Assembly: GCA_945910005.1 (NCBI GenBank)
Contig: OX246743.1
Span: 15,234,587 to 15,298,586 of the forward strand
DNA from: Isoperla grammatica
Taxonomy: Eukaryota; Arthropoda; Insecta; Plecoptera; Perlodidae
Direction of reading: 5' to 3'
DNA length: 64,000 bases
Both the position numbers and the translations under genes were made by a program. The notes beneath the pieces were generated by a model that did no database searches, was not told the origin of the DNA, and saw only the letters and a list, made by a program, of their open reading frames with translations. Positions 53,301-64,000 of the stretch are shown here, in pieces (the stretch's first letter is position 1; each line of letters begins with the position of its first letter).

Positions 53301-56300
53301 TCACAAGCGAGGAAACATGCGTTGTCTTCATATGTTGCATGTTGTTGCTCTCATGTCACTGACTTAGCGCAGGGTTTATCAAGTACAGTCACCTTCACAA
53401 GCGAGGAAACATGCGTTGTCTTCATATGTTGCATGAAGTGGCTCTCATGTCACTGACTTAGCGCAGGGTTTATCAAGTACAGTCACCGTCACAAGCGAGG
53501 AAACATGCGTTGTCCTTATATGATGCATGTAGTTGCTCTCATGTCACTGACTTAGCGCAGGGTTTATCAAGTACAGTCACCTTCACAAGCGAGAAAACAT
53601 GCGTTGTCTTCATATGTTGCAAGTAGTTGCTTTCATGTCACTGACTTAGCGCAGGGTTTATCAAGTACAGTCACCTTCACAAGCTAGGAAACAAGCGTTG
53701 TCTTCATATGTTGCATGTAGTTGCTCTCATGTCACTGACTAAGCGCAGGGTTTATCAAGTACAGTCACCTTCACAAGCGAGGAAACATACGTTGTCTTCG
53801 TATGTTGCATGTAGTTGCTCTTATGTCACTGACTTAGCGCAGGGTTTATCAAGTACAGTCACCTTCACAAGTGAGGAAGTTGCGTTGTCCTAATATGTTC
53901 AAGAAGTGGCTTTCATGTCACTGACTTAGCGCAGAGTTTATCAAGTACAGACACCTCCACAAGCGAGGAAACATGCGTTGTCCTAATATGTTCAAGAAGT
54001 GGCTTTCATGTCACTGACTTAGCGCAGGGTTTATCAAGTACAGTCACCTTCACAAGCGAGGAAACATGCGTTGTCTTCATATGTTGCATGTAGTTGCACT
54101 CATGTCACTGACTTAGCGCAGGGTTTTTTTCGTACAGTCAACGTCACAAGCGAGGAAACATGCGTTGTCTTCATATGTTGCATGTAGTTTCTCTCATGTC
54201 ACTGACTCAGCGCAGGGTTTATCAAGTACAGTCACCGTCACAAGCGAGGAAACATGCGTTGTCCTCATATGTTGCATGAACTGGCCTTCATGTCACTGAC
54301 TTAGCGCAGGGTATATCACGTACAGTAACTTTCCCAAGCGAGGAAACATGCGTTGTCTTCATATGATGCATGTAGTTGCTCTCATGTCACTGACTTAGCG
54401 CAGGGTTTATCACGTACAGTCACCGTCACAAGCGAGGAAACATGCGATGTCTTCATATGTTGCATGTAGTTGCTCTCATGTCACTGACTTAGCGCAGGGT
54501 TTATCAAGAACAGTCACCTTCACAAGCGAGGAAACATGCGTTGTCCTAATATGTTGCATGTAGTTGCTCTCATGTCACTGACTTAGCGCAGGGTTTATCA
54601 AGTACAGTCACCTTCACAAGCGAGGAAATATGCATTGTCTTCATATGTTGCATGTAGTTGCTCTCATGTCACTGACTTAGCGAAGGGGTTTATCAAGTAA
54701 AGTCACCTTCACATGCGAGGAAACATGCGTTGTCTTCATATGTTGCATGTAGTTGCTCTCATGTCACTGACTTAGCGCAGGGTTTATCAAGTACAGTCAC
54801 CTTCACAAGCGAGGAAACATGCTTTGTCTTCATATGTTGCATGTAGTTGCTCTCATGTCACTGACATAGCGCAGGGTTTATCAAGTACAGTCACCTTCAC
54901 AAGCGAGGAAACATGCGTTGTCTTTATATGTTGCATGTAGTTGCTCTCATGTCACTGACTAAGCGCAGGGTTTATCACGTAAAGTCACCTTCACAAGCGA
55001 GGAAACATGCGTTGTCTTTATATGTTGCATGTAGTTGCTTATATGTCACTGACTTAGCGCAGGGTTTATCAAGTACAGTCACCGTCACAAGCGAGAAAAC
55101 ATGCGTTGTCTTTATATGTTGCATGTAGTTGCTCTCATGTCACTGACTTAGCGCAGGGTTTATCAAGTACATTCACCGTCACAAGCGAGGAAACATGCGT
55201 TGTCCTCATATGTTGCATGTAGTTTCTCTCATGTCACTGACTTAGCGCAGGGTTTATCACGTACAGTCACCTTCACAAGCGAGGAAACATGCGTTGTCTT
55301 CATATGTTGCATGAAGTGGCTCTCATGTCACTGACTTAGCGCATGGTTTATCAAGTACAGTCACCGTCACAAGCGAGGAAACATGCGTTGTCCTTATATG
55401 TTGCATGTAGTTGCTCTCATGTCACTGACTTAGCGCAGGGTTTATCAAGTACAGTCACCTTCACAAGCGATCAACATGCGTTGCCTTCATATGTTGCATG
55501 TAGTTTTCTCTTATGTCACTGACTTAGCGCAGGGTTTATCAAGTACAGTCACCTTCACAAGCGAGGAAACATGCGTTGTCCTAATATGTTCAAGAAGTGG
55601 CTTTCATGTCACTGACTTAGCGCAGGGTTTATCAAGTACAGTCACCTTCACAAGCGAGGAAACATGCGTTGTCCTAATATGTTCAAGAAGTGGCTTTCAT
55701 GTCACTGACTTAGCGCAGGGTTTATCAAGTACAGTCACCTTCACAAGCGCGGAAACATGCGTTGTCTTCATATGTTGCATGTAGTTGCACTCATGTCACT
55801 GACTTAGCGCACGGTTTATTACGTACAGTAACCGTCACAAGCGAGGAAACATGCGTTGTCTTCATATGTTGCATGTAGTTGCTCTCATGTCACTGACTTA
55901 GCGCAGGGTTTATCAAGTACAGTCACCGTCACAAGCGAGGAAACATGCGTTGTCTTCATATGTTGCATGTAGTTGCTCTCATGTCACTGACTTAGCGCAG
56001 GGTTTATCAAGTACAGTCACCTTCACAAGCGAGGAAACATGCGTTGTCCACATATGTTGCATGTAGTTGCTCTCATGTCACTGACTTAGCGCAGGGTTTA
56101 TCAAGTACAGTCACCGTCACAAGCGAGGAAACATGCGTTGTCTTCATATATTGCATGTAGTTGCTCTCATGACACTGACTTAGCGCAGGGTTTATCAAGT
56201 AGTCACCTTCACAAGCGAGGAAACATGCGTTGTCCTCATATGTTGCATGTTGATGCGGTCATGTCACTGACTTAGCGCAGGGTTTATCACGTACAGTCAC

Positions 56301-56965
56301 CTTCACAAGCGAGGAAACATGCGTTGTCTTCATATGTTGCATGAAGTGGCTTTCATATCACTGACTTAGCGCAGGGTTTATCAAGTACAGTCACCGTCAC
56401 AAGCGAGGAAACATTCGTTGTCTTCATATGTTGCATGTAGTTGCTCTCATGTCACTGACTTAGCGCAAGGTTTATCACGTACAATCACTTTCACAAGCGA
56501 GGAAACATGCGTTGTCTTCATATGTTGCATGTTGTTGCTCTCATGTCACTGACTTAGCGCAGGGTTTATCAAATACAGTCACCTTCCCAAGCGAGGAAAC
56601 ATGCTTTGTCTTCATATGTTGCATGTAGTTGCTCTCATGTCACTGACTTAGCGCAGGGTTTATCAAGTACAGTCACCTTCACAAGCGAGGAAACATGCGT
56701 TGTCCTAATATGTTCAAGAAGTGGCTTTCATGTCACTGACTTAGCGCAGGGTTTATCAAGTACAGTCACCTTCACAAGCGAGGAAACATGCGTTGTCTTC
56801 ATATGTTGCATGTAGTTGCTCTCATGTTACTGACTTAGCGCAGGGTTTATCAAGTACAGTCACCTTCACAAGCGAGGAAACATGCGTTGTCTTCATATGT
56901 TGCAAGTAGTTGCTTTCATGTCACTGACATAGCGCAGGGTTTATCAAGTACAGTCACCGTCACAA

Positions 56966-57049
56966 GCGAGGAAACATGCGTTGTCTTCATATATTGCTCT
57001 CATGTCACTGACTTAGCGCAGGGTTTATCAAGTACAGACACCGTCACAA
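56966..57049 (+). repeat. 84-bp monomer with a 10-bp deletion between ttgc repeats
   Basis: The middle, normally catatg ttgc atgtag ttgc tctc, reads catatattgctctc. The ten bases from one ttgc to the next are gone, a classic slippage deletion between direct repeats, with one nearby g-to-a change. It lies in the extra five-unit stretch that R2 has relative to R1. At 56,196 another unit has lost three bases (aagtagtcacc). Confidence 0.85.
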
Positions 57050-57143
57050 GCAAGGAAACATGCGTTGTCTTCATATGTTGCATGTAGTTGCTCTCATGTC
57101 ACTGACTTAGCGCAGGGTTTATCAAGTACAGTCACCTTCACAA

Positions 57144-57229
57144 GCGAGGAAACATGCGTTGTCCTCATATGTTGCATGTAGTTGCTCTCATGTCACTGTA
57201 CGTGATCACAAGTACAGTCACCTTCACAA
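57144..57229 (+). repeat. 86-bp monomer with a perfect inverted repeat (second copy)
   Basis: This is the same altered unit as at 37,541, exactly 19,603 bp downstream, with the inverted repeat at 57,195-57,218. The surrounding marks, such as the acagacacc linker and the gcaagg start in the unit order before it, also match. The event therefore happened once, before the R1/R2 duplication, and was carried along. Confidence 0.9.
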
Positions 57230-60200
57230 GCGAGAAAACATGCGTTGTCTTCATATGTGGCATGAAGTGGCTTTCATATCACTGACTTAGCGCAGGGTTT
57301 ATCAAGTACAGTCACCGTCACAAGCGAGGAAACATTCGTTCTCTTCATATGTTGCATGTAGTTGCTCTCATGTCACTGACTTAGCGCAGGGTTTATCACG
57401 TACAGTCACTTTCACAAGCGAGGAAACATGCGTTGTCTTCATATGTTGCATGTAGTTGCTCTCATTTCACTGAATTAGCGCAGGGTTTATCACGTACAGT
57501 CAGCGTCACAAGCGAGGAAACATGCGATGTCTTCATATGTTGCACGTAGTTGCTCTCATGTCACTGACTTAGCGCAAGGTTTATCAAGTACAGTCACCTT
57601 CACAAGCGTGGAAACATGCGTTGTCCTAATATGTTGCATGTAGTTGCTCTCATGTCACTGACCTAGCGCAGGGTTTATCAAGTACAGTCACCTTCACAAG
57701 CGAGGAAACATGCATTGTCTTCATATGTTGCATGTAGTTGCTCTCATGTCACTGACTTAGCGCAGGGTTTATCAAGTATAGTCACCTTCACATGCGAGAA
57801 AACATGCGTTGTCTTCATATGTTGCATGTAGTTGCTCTCATGTCACTGACTTAGCGCAGGGTTTATCAAGTACAGTCACCTTCAAAAGCGAGGAAACAAG
57901 CGTTGTCTTCATATGTTGCATGTTGTTGCTCTCATGTCACTGACTAAGCGCAGGGTTTATCAAGTACAGTCACCTTCACAAGCGAGGAAACATGCGTTGT
58001 CTTCATAAGTTGCATGTAGTTGCTCTTATGTCACTGACTAAGCGCAGAGTTTATTAAGTACAGTCACCTTCACAAGCGAGGAAACATGCGTTGTCCTAAT
58101 ATGTTCAAGAAGTGGCTTTCATGTCACTGACTTAGCGCAGGGTTTATCAAGTTCAGTCACCTTCACAAGCGAGGAAACATGCGTTGTCCTAATATGTTCA
58201 AGAAGTGGCTTTCATGTCACTGACTTAGCACAGGGTTTATCAAGTACAGTCACCTTCACAAGCGAGGAAACATGCGTTGTCTTCATATGTTGCATGTAGT
58301 TGCACTCATGTCACTGACTTAGCGCAGGGTTTATTACGTACAGTCACCGTCACAAGCGAGGAAACATGCGTTGTCTTCATATGTTGCATGTAGTTGCTCT
58401 CATGTCACTGACTTAGCGCAGGGTTTATCAAGTACAGTCACCGTCACAAGCGAGGAAACATGCGTTGTCCTCATATGTTGCATGAACTGGCCTTCATGTC
58501 ACTGACTTAGCGCAGGGTATATCACGTACAGTAACTTTCCCAAGCGAGGAAACATGCGTTGTCTTCATATGTTTCATGTAGTTGCTCTCATGTCACTGAC
58601 TTAGCGCAGGGTTTATCACGTACAGTCACCGTCACAAGCGAGGAAACATGCGATGTCTTCATATGTTGCATGTAGTTGCTCTCATGTAACTGACTTAGCG
58701 CAGGGTTTATCAAGTACAGTCACCTTCACAAGCGAGGAAACATGCGTTGTCCTAATATGTTGCATGTAGTTGCTCTCATGTCACTGACTTAGCGCAGGGT
58801 TTATCAAGTACAGTCACCTTCACAAGCGAGGAAACATGCATTGTCTTCATATGTTGCATGTAGTTGCTCTCATGTCACTGACTTAGCGCAGGGTTTATCA
58901 AGTACAGTCACCTTCACAAGCGAGCAAACATGCGTTGTCCTAATATGTTCAAGAAGTGGCTTTCATGTCACTGACTTAGCGCAGGGTTTATCAAGTACAG
59001 TCACCTTCACAAGCGAGGAAACATGCGTTGTCCTAATATGTTCAAGAAGTGGCTGTCATGTCACTGACTTAGCGCAGGGTTTATCAAGTACAGTCACCTT
59101 CACAAGCGAGGAAACATGCTTTGTCTTCATATGTTGCATGTGGTTGCTCTCATGTCACTGACATAGCGCAGGGTTTATCAAGTACAGTCACTTTCACAAG
59201 CGAGGAAACATGCGTTGTCTTCATATGTTGCATGTAGTTGCTCTCATGTCACTGACTAAGCGCAGGGTTTATCACGTAAAGTCACCTTCACAAGCGAGGA
59301 AACATGCGTTGTCTTTATATGTTGCATGTAGTTGCTCTTATGTCACTGACTTAGCGCAGGGTTTATCAAGTACAGTCACCGTCACAAGCGAGAAAACATG
59401 CGTTGTCTTTATATGTTGCATGTAGTTGCTCTCATGTCACTGACTTAGCGCAGGGTTTATCAAGTACATTCACCGTCACAAGCGAGGAAACATGCGTTGT
59501 CCTCATATGTTGCATGTAGTTGCTCTCATGTCACTTACTAAGCGCAGGGTTTATCACGTACAGTCACCTTCACAAGCGAGGAAACATGCGTTGTCTTCAT
59601 ATGTTGCATGAAGTGGCTCTCATGTCACTGACTTAGCGCACGGTTTATCAAGTACAGTCACCGTCACAAGCGAGGAAACATGCGTTGTCTTCATATGTTG
59701 CATGTGGTTGCTCTCATGTCACTGACTTAGAGCAGGGTTTATCAAGTACAGTCACCGTCACAAGCGAGGAAACATGCGTTGTCCTAATATGTTGCATGTG
59801 TTGCTCTCATGTCACTGACTTAGCGCAGGGTTTATCAAGTACAGTCACCTTCACAAGCGAGGAAACATGCGTTGTCTTCTTATGTTGCATGTAGTTGCAC
59901 TCATGTCACTGACTTAGCGCAGGGTTTATTACGTACAGTAACCGTCACAAGCGAGGAAACATGCGTTGTCTTCATATGTTGCATGTAGTTGCTCTCATGT
60001 CACTGACTTAGCGCAGGGTTTATCAAGTACAGTCACCGTCACAAGCGAGGAAACATGCGTTGTCTTCATATGTTGCATGTAGTTGCTCTCATGACACTGA
60101 CTTAGCGCAGGGTTTATCAAGTACAGTCACCTTCACAAGCGAGGAAACATGCGTTGTGCTCATATGTTGCATGTAGTTGCTCTCATGTCACTGACTTAGC

Positions 60201-60654
60201 GCAGGGTTTATAAAGTACAGTCACCGTCACAAGCGAGAAAACATGCGTTGTCTTCATATGTTGCATGTAGTTGCTCATATGTCACTGACTTAGCGCAGGG
60301 TTTATCAAGTACAGTCACCTTCACAAGCGAGGAAACATGCGTTTTCCTCATATGTTGCATGTTGTTGCGGTCATGTCACTGACTTAGCGCAGGGTTAATC
60401 ACGTACAGTCACCTTCACAAGCGAGGAAACATGCGTTGTCTTCATATGTTGCATTAAGTGGCTTTCATATCACTGACTTAGCGCAGGGTTTATCAAGTAC
60501 AGTCACCGTCACAAGCGAGGAAACATTCGTTCTCTTCATATGTTGCATGTAGTTGCTCTCATGTCACTGACTTAGCGCAGGGTTTATCACGTACAGTCAC
60601 TTTCACAAGCGAGGAAACATGCGTTGTCTTCATATGTTGCATGTAGTTGCTCTT

Positions 60655-63600
60655 ATGTCACTGACTTAGCGCAGGGTTTATCAAGTTCAGTCACCTTCAC
60701 AAGCGAGGAAACATGCGTTGTCCTAATATGTTGACTGTAGTTGCTCTCATGTCACTGACTTAGCGCAGGGTTTATCAAGTACAGTTACCTTCACAAGCGA
60801 GGAAACATGCATTGTCTTCATATGTTGCATGAAATTGCACTCATGTCACTGACTAAGCGCAGGGTTTATCAAGTACAGTCACCTTCACATGCGAGGAAAT
60901 ATGCGTTGTCTTCATATGTTGCATGATGTTGCTCTCATGTCACTGACTTAGCGCAGGGTTTATCAAATACAGTCACCTTCACAAGCGAGGAAACATGCTT
61001 TGTCTTCATATGTTGCATGTAGTTGCTCTCATGTCACTGACTTAGCGCAGGGTATATCAAGTACAGTCACCTTCACAAGCGAGGAAACATGCGTTGTCCT
61101 AATATGTTCAAGAAGTGGCTTTCATGTCACTGACTTAGCGCAGGGTTTATCAAGTACAGTCACCTTCACAAGCGAGGAAACATGCGTTGTCCTAATATGT
61201 GTAAGAAATGGCTTTCATGTCACTTACTAAGCGCAGGGTTTATCAAGTACAGTCACCTTCACAAGCGAGGAAACATGCGTTGTCTTCATATGTTGCATGT
61301 AGTTGCTCTTATATCACTGACTTAGCGCAGGGATTATCAAGTACAGTCACCTTCACAAGCGAGGAAACATGCGTTGTCTTCATATGTTGCATGTAGTTGC
61401 TCTCATGTCACTGACTTAACGCAGGGTTTATCAAGTACAGTCACCTTCACATCCGGGGAAACATGCGTTGTCTTCATATGTTGCATGTAGTTGCTCTCAT
61501 GTCACTGACTTAGCGCAGGGTTTATCAAGTACAGTCTCACCTTCACAAGCGAGGAAACATGCTTTGTCTTCATATGTTGCATGTAGTTGCTCTCATGTCA
61601 CTGACATAGCGCAGGGTTTATCAAGTACAGTCACCTTCACAAGCGAGGAAACATGCGTTGTCCTAATATGTTCAAGAAGTGGCTTTCATGTCACTGACTT
61701 AGCGCAGGGTTTATCAAGTACAGTCACCTTCACAAGCGAGGAAACATGCGTTGTCTTCATATGTTGCATGTAGTTGCTCTTATGTCACTGATTTAGCGCA
61801 GGGTTTATCAAGTACAGTCACATTTACAATCGAGGAAACATGCGTTGTCTTCATTGGTTGCATGTAGTTGCTCTCATGTTACTGACTTAGCGCAGGGTTT
61901 ATCAAGTACAGTCACTTTCACAAGCGAGGAAACATGCGATGTCTTTATATGTTGCATGTAGTTGCTCTCATGTCACTGACTAAGCGCAGGGTTTATCACG
62001 TGAAGTCACCTTCACAAGCGAGGAAACATGCGTTGTCTTTATATGTTGCATGTAGTTGCTCTTATGTCACTGACTTAGCGCAGGGTTTTTCTTGTACAGT
62101 CACCGTCACAAGCGAGAAAACATGCGTTGTCTTTATTTGTTGCATGTAGTTGCTCTCATGTCACTGACTTAGCGCAGGGTTTATCAAGTACATTCATGGT
62201 CACAAGCGAGGAAACATGCGTTGTCTTCATATGTTGCATGTTGTTGCTCTCATGTCACTGACTTAGCGCAGGGTTTATCAAGTACAGTCACCTTCACAAG
62301 CGAGGAAACATGCGTTGTCTTCATATGTTGCATGAAGTGGCTCTCATGTCACTGACTTAGCGCAAAGTTTATCAAGTACAGTCACCGTCACAAGCGAGGA
62401 AACATGCGTTGTCCTTATATGTTGCATGTAGTTGCTCTCATGTCACTGACTTAGCGCAGGGTTTATCAAGTACAGTCACCTTCACAAGCGAGGAAACATG
62501 CGTTGTCTTCATATGTTGCAAGTAGTTGCTTTCATGTCACTGACTTAGCGCAGGGTTTATCAAGTACAGTCACCTTCACAAGCGAGGAAACATGCGTTGT
62601 CCTAATATGTTCAAGAAGTGGCTTTCATGTCACTGACTTAGCGCAGGGTTTTCAAGTACAATCACCTTCACAAGCGAGGAAACATGCGTTGTCCTAATAT
62701 GTTCAAGAAGTGGCTTTCATGTCACTGACTTAGCGCAGGGTTTATCAAGTACAGTCACCTTCACAAGCGAGGAAACATGCGTTGTCTTCATATGTTGCAT
62801 GTAGTTGCACTCATGTCACTGACTTAGCGCAGGGTTTATTACGTACAGTAACCGTCACAAGCGAGAAAACATGCGTTGTCTTCATATGTTGCATGTAGTG
62901 GCTCTCATGTCACTGACTTAGCGCAGGGTTTATCAAGTACAGTCACCATCTCAAGCGAGGAAACATGCATTGTCTTCATATGTTGCATGTAGTTGCTCTC
63001 ATGTCACTGACTTAGCGCAGGGTTTATCAAGTACAGTCACCTTCACAAGCGAGGAAACATGCGTTGTCCTCATATGTTGCATGTAGTTGCTCTCATGTCA
63101 CTGACTTAGCGCAGGGTTTATCAAGTACAGTCACCGTCACAAGCGAGGAAACGTGCGTTGTCTTCATATGTTGCATGTAGTTGCTCTCATGTCACTGACT
63201 TAGCGCAGGGTTTATCAAGTACAGTCACCATCACAAGCGAGGAAACATGCGTTGTCCTCATATGTTGCATGTTGTTGCGGTCATGTCACTGACTTAGCGC
63301 AGGGTTAATCACGTACAGTCACCTTCACAAGCGAGGAAACATGCGTTGTCTTCATATGTTGCATGAAGTGGCTTTCATATCACTGACTTAGCGCAGGGTT
63401 TATCAAGTACATTCACCGTCACAAGCGAGGAAACATTCGTTCTCTTCATATGTTGCATGTAGTTGCTCTCATGTCACTGACTTAGCGCAGGGTTTATCAT
63501 GTACAGTCACTTTCACAAGCGAGGAAACATGCGTTGTCTTCATATGTTGCATGTAGTTGCTCTCATGTCACTGACTAAGCGCAGGGTTTATCAAGTACAG

Positions 63601-64000
63601 TCATCTTCACAAGCGAGGAAACATGCGTTGTCTTCATAAGTTGCATGTAGTTGCTCTTATGTCACTGACTTAGCGCAGGGTTTATCAAGTACAGTCACCT
63701 TCACAAGCGAGGAAACATGGGTTGTCCTAATATGTTCAAGAAGTGGCTTTCATGTCACTGACTAAGCGCAGGGTTTATCAAGTACAGTCACCTTCACAAG
63801 CGAGGAAACATGCGTTGTCCTAATATGTTCAAGAAGTGGCTTTCATGTCACTGACTTAGCGCAGGGTTTATCAACTACTGTCACTTTCACAAGCGAGGAA
63901 ACATGCGTTGTCTTCATATGTTGCATGTAGTTGCACTCATGTCACTGACTTAGCGCAGGGTTTATTACGTACAGTCACCGTCACAAGCGAGGGAACATGC
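60655..64000 (+). repeat. Third R-like stretch, rearranged, running off the window end
   Basis: At about 60,655 R2 switches to units equal to 50,960-51,480 (ttgactg unit, gttaccttc unit, ttgcatgaaattgc unit), then to the class B/B' run, the 96-bp acagtctcacc unit (61,453), the cacatttacaatcg unit (61,815) and the tttcttgtacag unit (62,088). It is thus a third version of the 51-54 kb region, with one extra unit near 61,400 and fewer units later. The last 500 bp resemble 38,300-38,760 (cataagttgc at about 63,636). The repeat clearly continues past base 64,000. Confidence 0.78.

Larger units (their letters stand above)
50382..60654 (+). repeat. Segment R2, right copy of block R
   Basis: R2 corresponds to about 32,084-41,332. 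Compared with R1 it has several whole-unit changes: an extra stretch of about five units at 56,560-57,030, a three-unit loss near 59,880 (offset 19,603 falls to 19,322), and single-unit steps near 52,500 and 54,900. It preserves the 99-bp chimera, the 96-bp unit, the T1/T2 pair and the 86-bp inverted-repeat unit. Odd units private to R2 include gtgaggaagttgcg at about 53,870, gcgaaggggttt at about 54,682 and gcgatcaacatgcg at about 55,468. Confidence 0.82.
1..64000 (+). repeat. 94-bp satellite DNA array, about 680 head-to-tail monomers filling the window
   Basis: Every stretch I read is a copy of one unit of 94 bp (or its 93-bp subtype), always in the same orientation. Landmarks in order within the unit are gcgaggaaacatgcg, then a variable middle with an NdeI-like catatg, then tgtcactgacttagcgcagg, then tttatcaagtacagtcacc and ttcacaa. 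The consensus has 21 G and 21 C in 94 bp and three CpG. No unit is interrupted by unrelated DNA; the only length changes are small indels inside units or gains and losses of whole units. Arrays of this size and homogeneity are known from eukaryotic centromeric, pericentromeric and subtelomeric heterochromatin. Which of these applies here, and the species, cannot be read from the sequence. No coding or RNA function is assigned to any part. Confidence 0.97.

Noticed and set aside
1..64000. CRISPR array
   Set aside because: There are no unique spacers; the whole unit repeats, and both parts of the unit are conserved. Unit length and total length also do not fit.
1..64000. CENP-B box (pattern nTTCGnnnnAnnCGGGn)
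   Set aside because: The only ttcg sites are in units with acattcgttctc, and the downstream A and CGGG are absent. The reverse strand of the consensus has no match either.
1..64000. Telomere or subtelomere repeat such as TTAGGG or TTTAGGG
   Set aside because: The nearest string is cttagcgcaggg, which is not a telomere repeat, and no tandem run of a 5-8 bp motif was seen.
1..64000. Transposable element, SINE, LINE or LTR insertion
   Set aside because: Unit phase runs through the whole window; length changes are whole units or a few bases. No target-site duplication, poly-A tail or non-satellite block is present.
1..64000. Subrepeats of a ribosomal intergenic spacer
   Set aside because: Spacer subrepeats can be near 90 bp, but those arrays are normally a few kb and bounded by rRNA genes. 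No rRNA sequence occurs in 64 kb, so there is no support, though it cannot be fully excluded from this window alone.

Overview
The whole 64 kb window is one uninterrupted tandem array of a short satellite. I found no gene, RNA gene, transposon, telomere repeat or other unique DNA in it. The basic unit is 94 bp (about 45% GC, three CpG per unit), all in one orientation, roughly 680 units in all. A major subfamily is 93 bp long, and a few units of 84, 86, 88, 96 and 99 bp carry small indels. Head-to-tail satellite on this scale points to a eukaryotic chromosome: a centromere, pericentromere, subtelomere or other heterochromatic block. I do not recognise the monomer, so I cannot name the species or the exact location.

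The units are not randomly mixed. Diagnostic variants recur in the same order, giving a deep hierarchy of higher-order repeats (HORs). Left half (1-32.3 kb): segment P, itself about 2.8 copies of a 39-monomer (3.65 kb) HOR, occurs at about 740-10,500 and again at 22,501-32,256. Between them lie a short transition (10,501-11,998) and a near-perfect 5,251-bp (56-monomer) tandem duplication Q1/Q2 (11,999-17,249 and 17,250-22,500). Bases 1-739 repeat the tail of Q, so another Q copy probably lies just upstream of the window; the P to P period is about 21.76 kb.

Right half (32-64 kb): segment R starts at about 32,084 and recurs from about 50,382 (offset 18.3-19.6 kb). Between the two starts lies a second, older tandem duplication S1/S2 (38,216-44,284 and 44,597-50,381; 65-68 monomers). 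A local 12-monomer duplication sits at 33.3-35.5 kb, and a third, rearranged R-like stretch closes the window (60,655-64,000). Every offset I measured is close to a whole number of monomers, as expected from unequal exchange or replication slippage in register.

The many short plus-strand open frames (60-128 codons) are a by-product of the repeat. A 94-bp unit shifts frame each time and reaches a stop, while runs of the 93-bp subtype (31 codons) stay open a little longer. I treat none of them as genes. The observations most worth following are the nested P-QQ-P / R-SS-R layout, the alternation of two monomer classes with and without a short dyad, and a duplicated 86-bp unit whose perfect inverted repeat looks like a template-switch scar.
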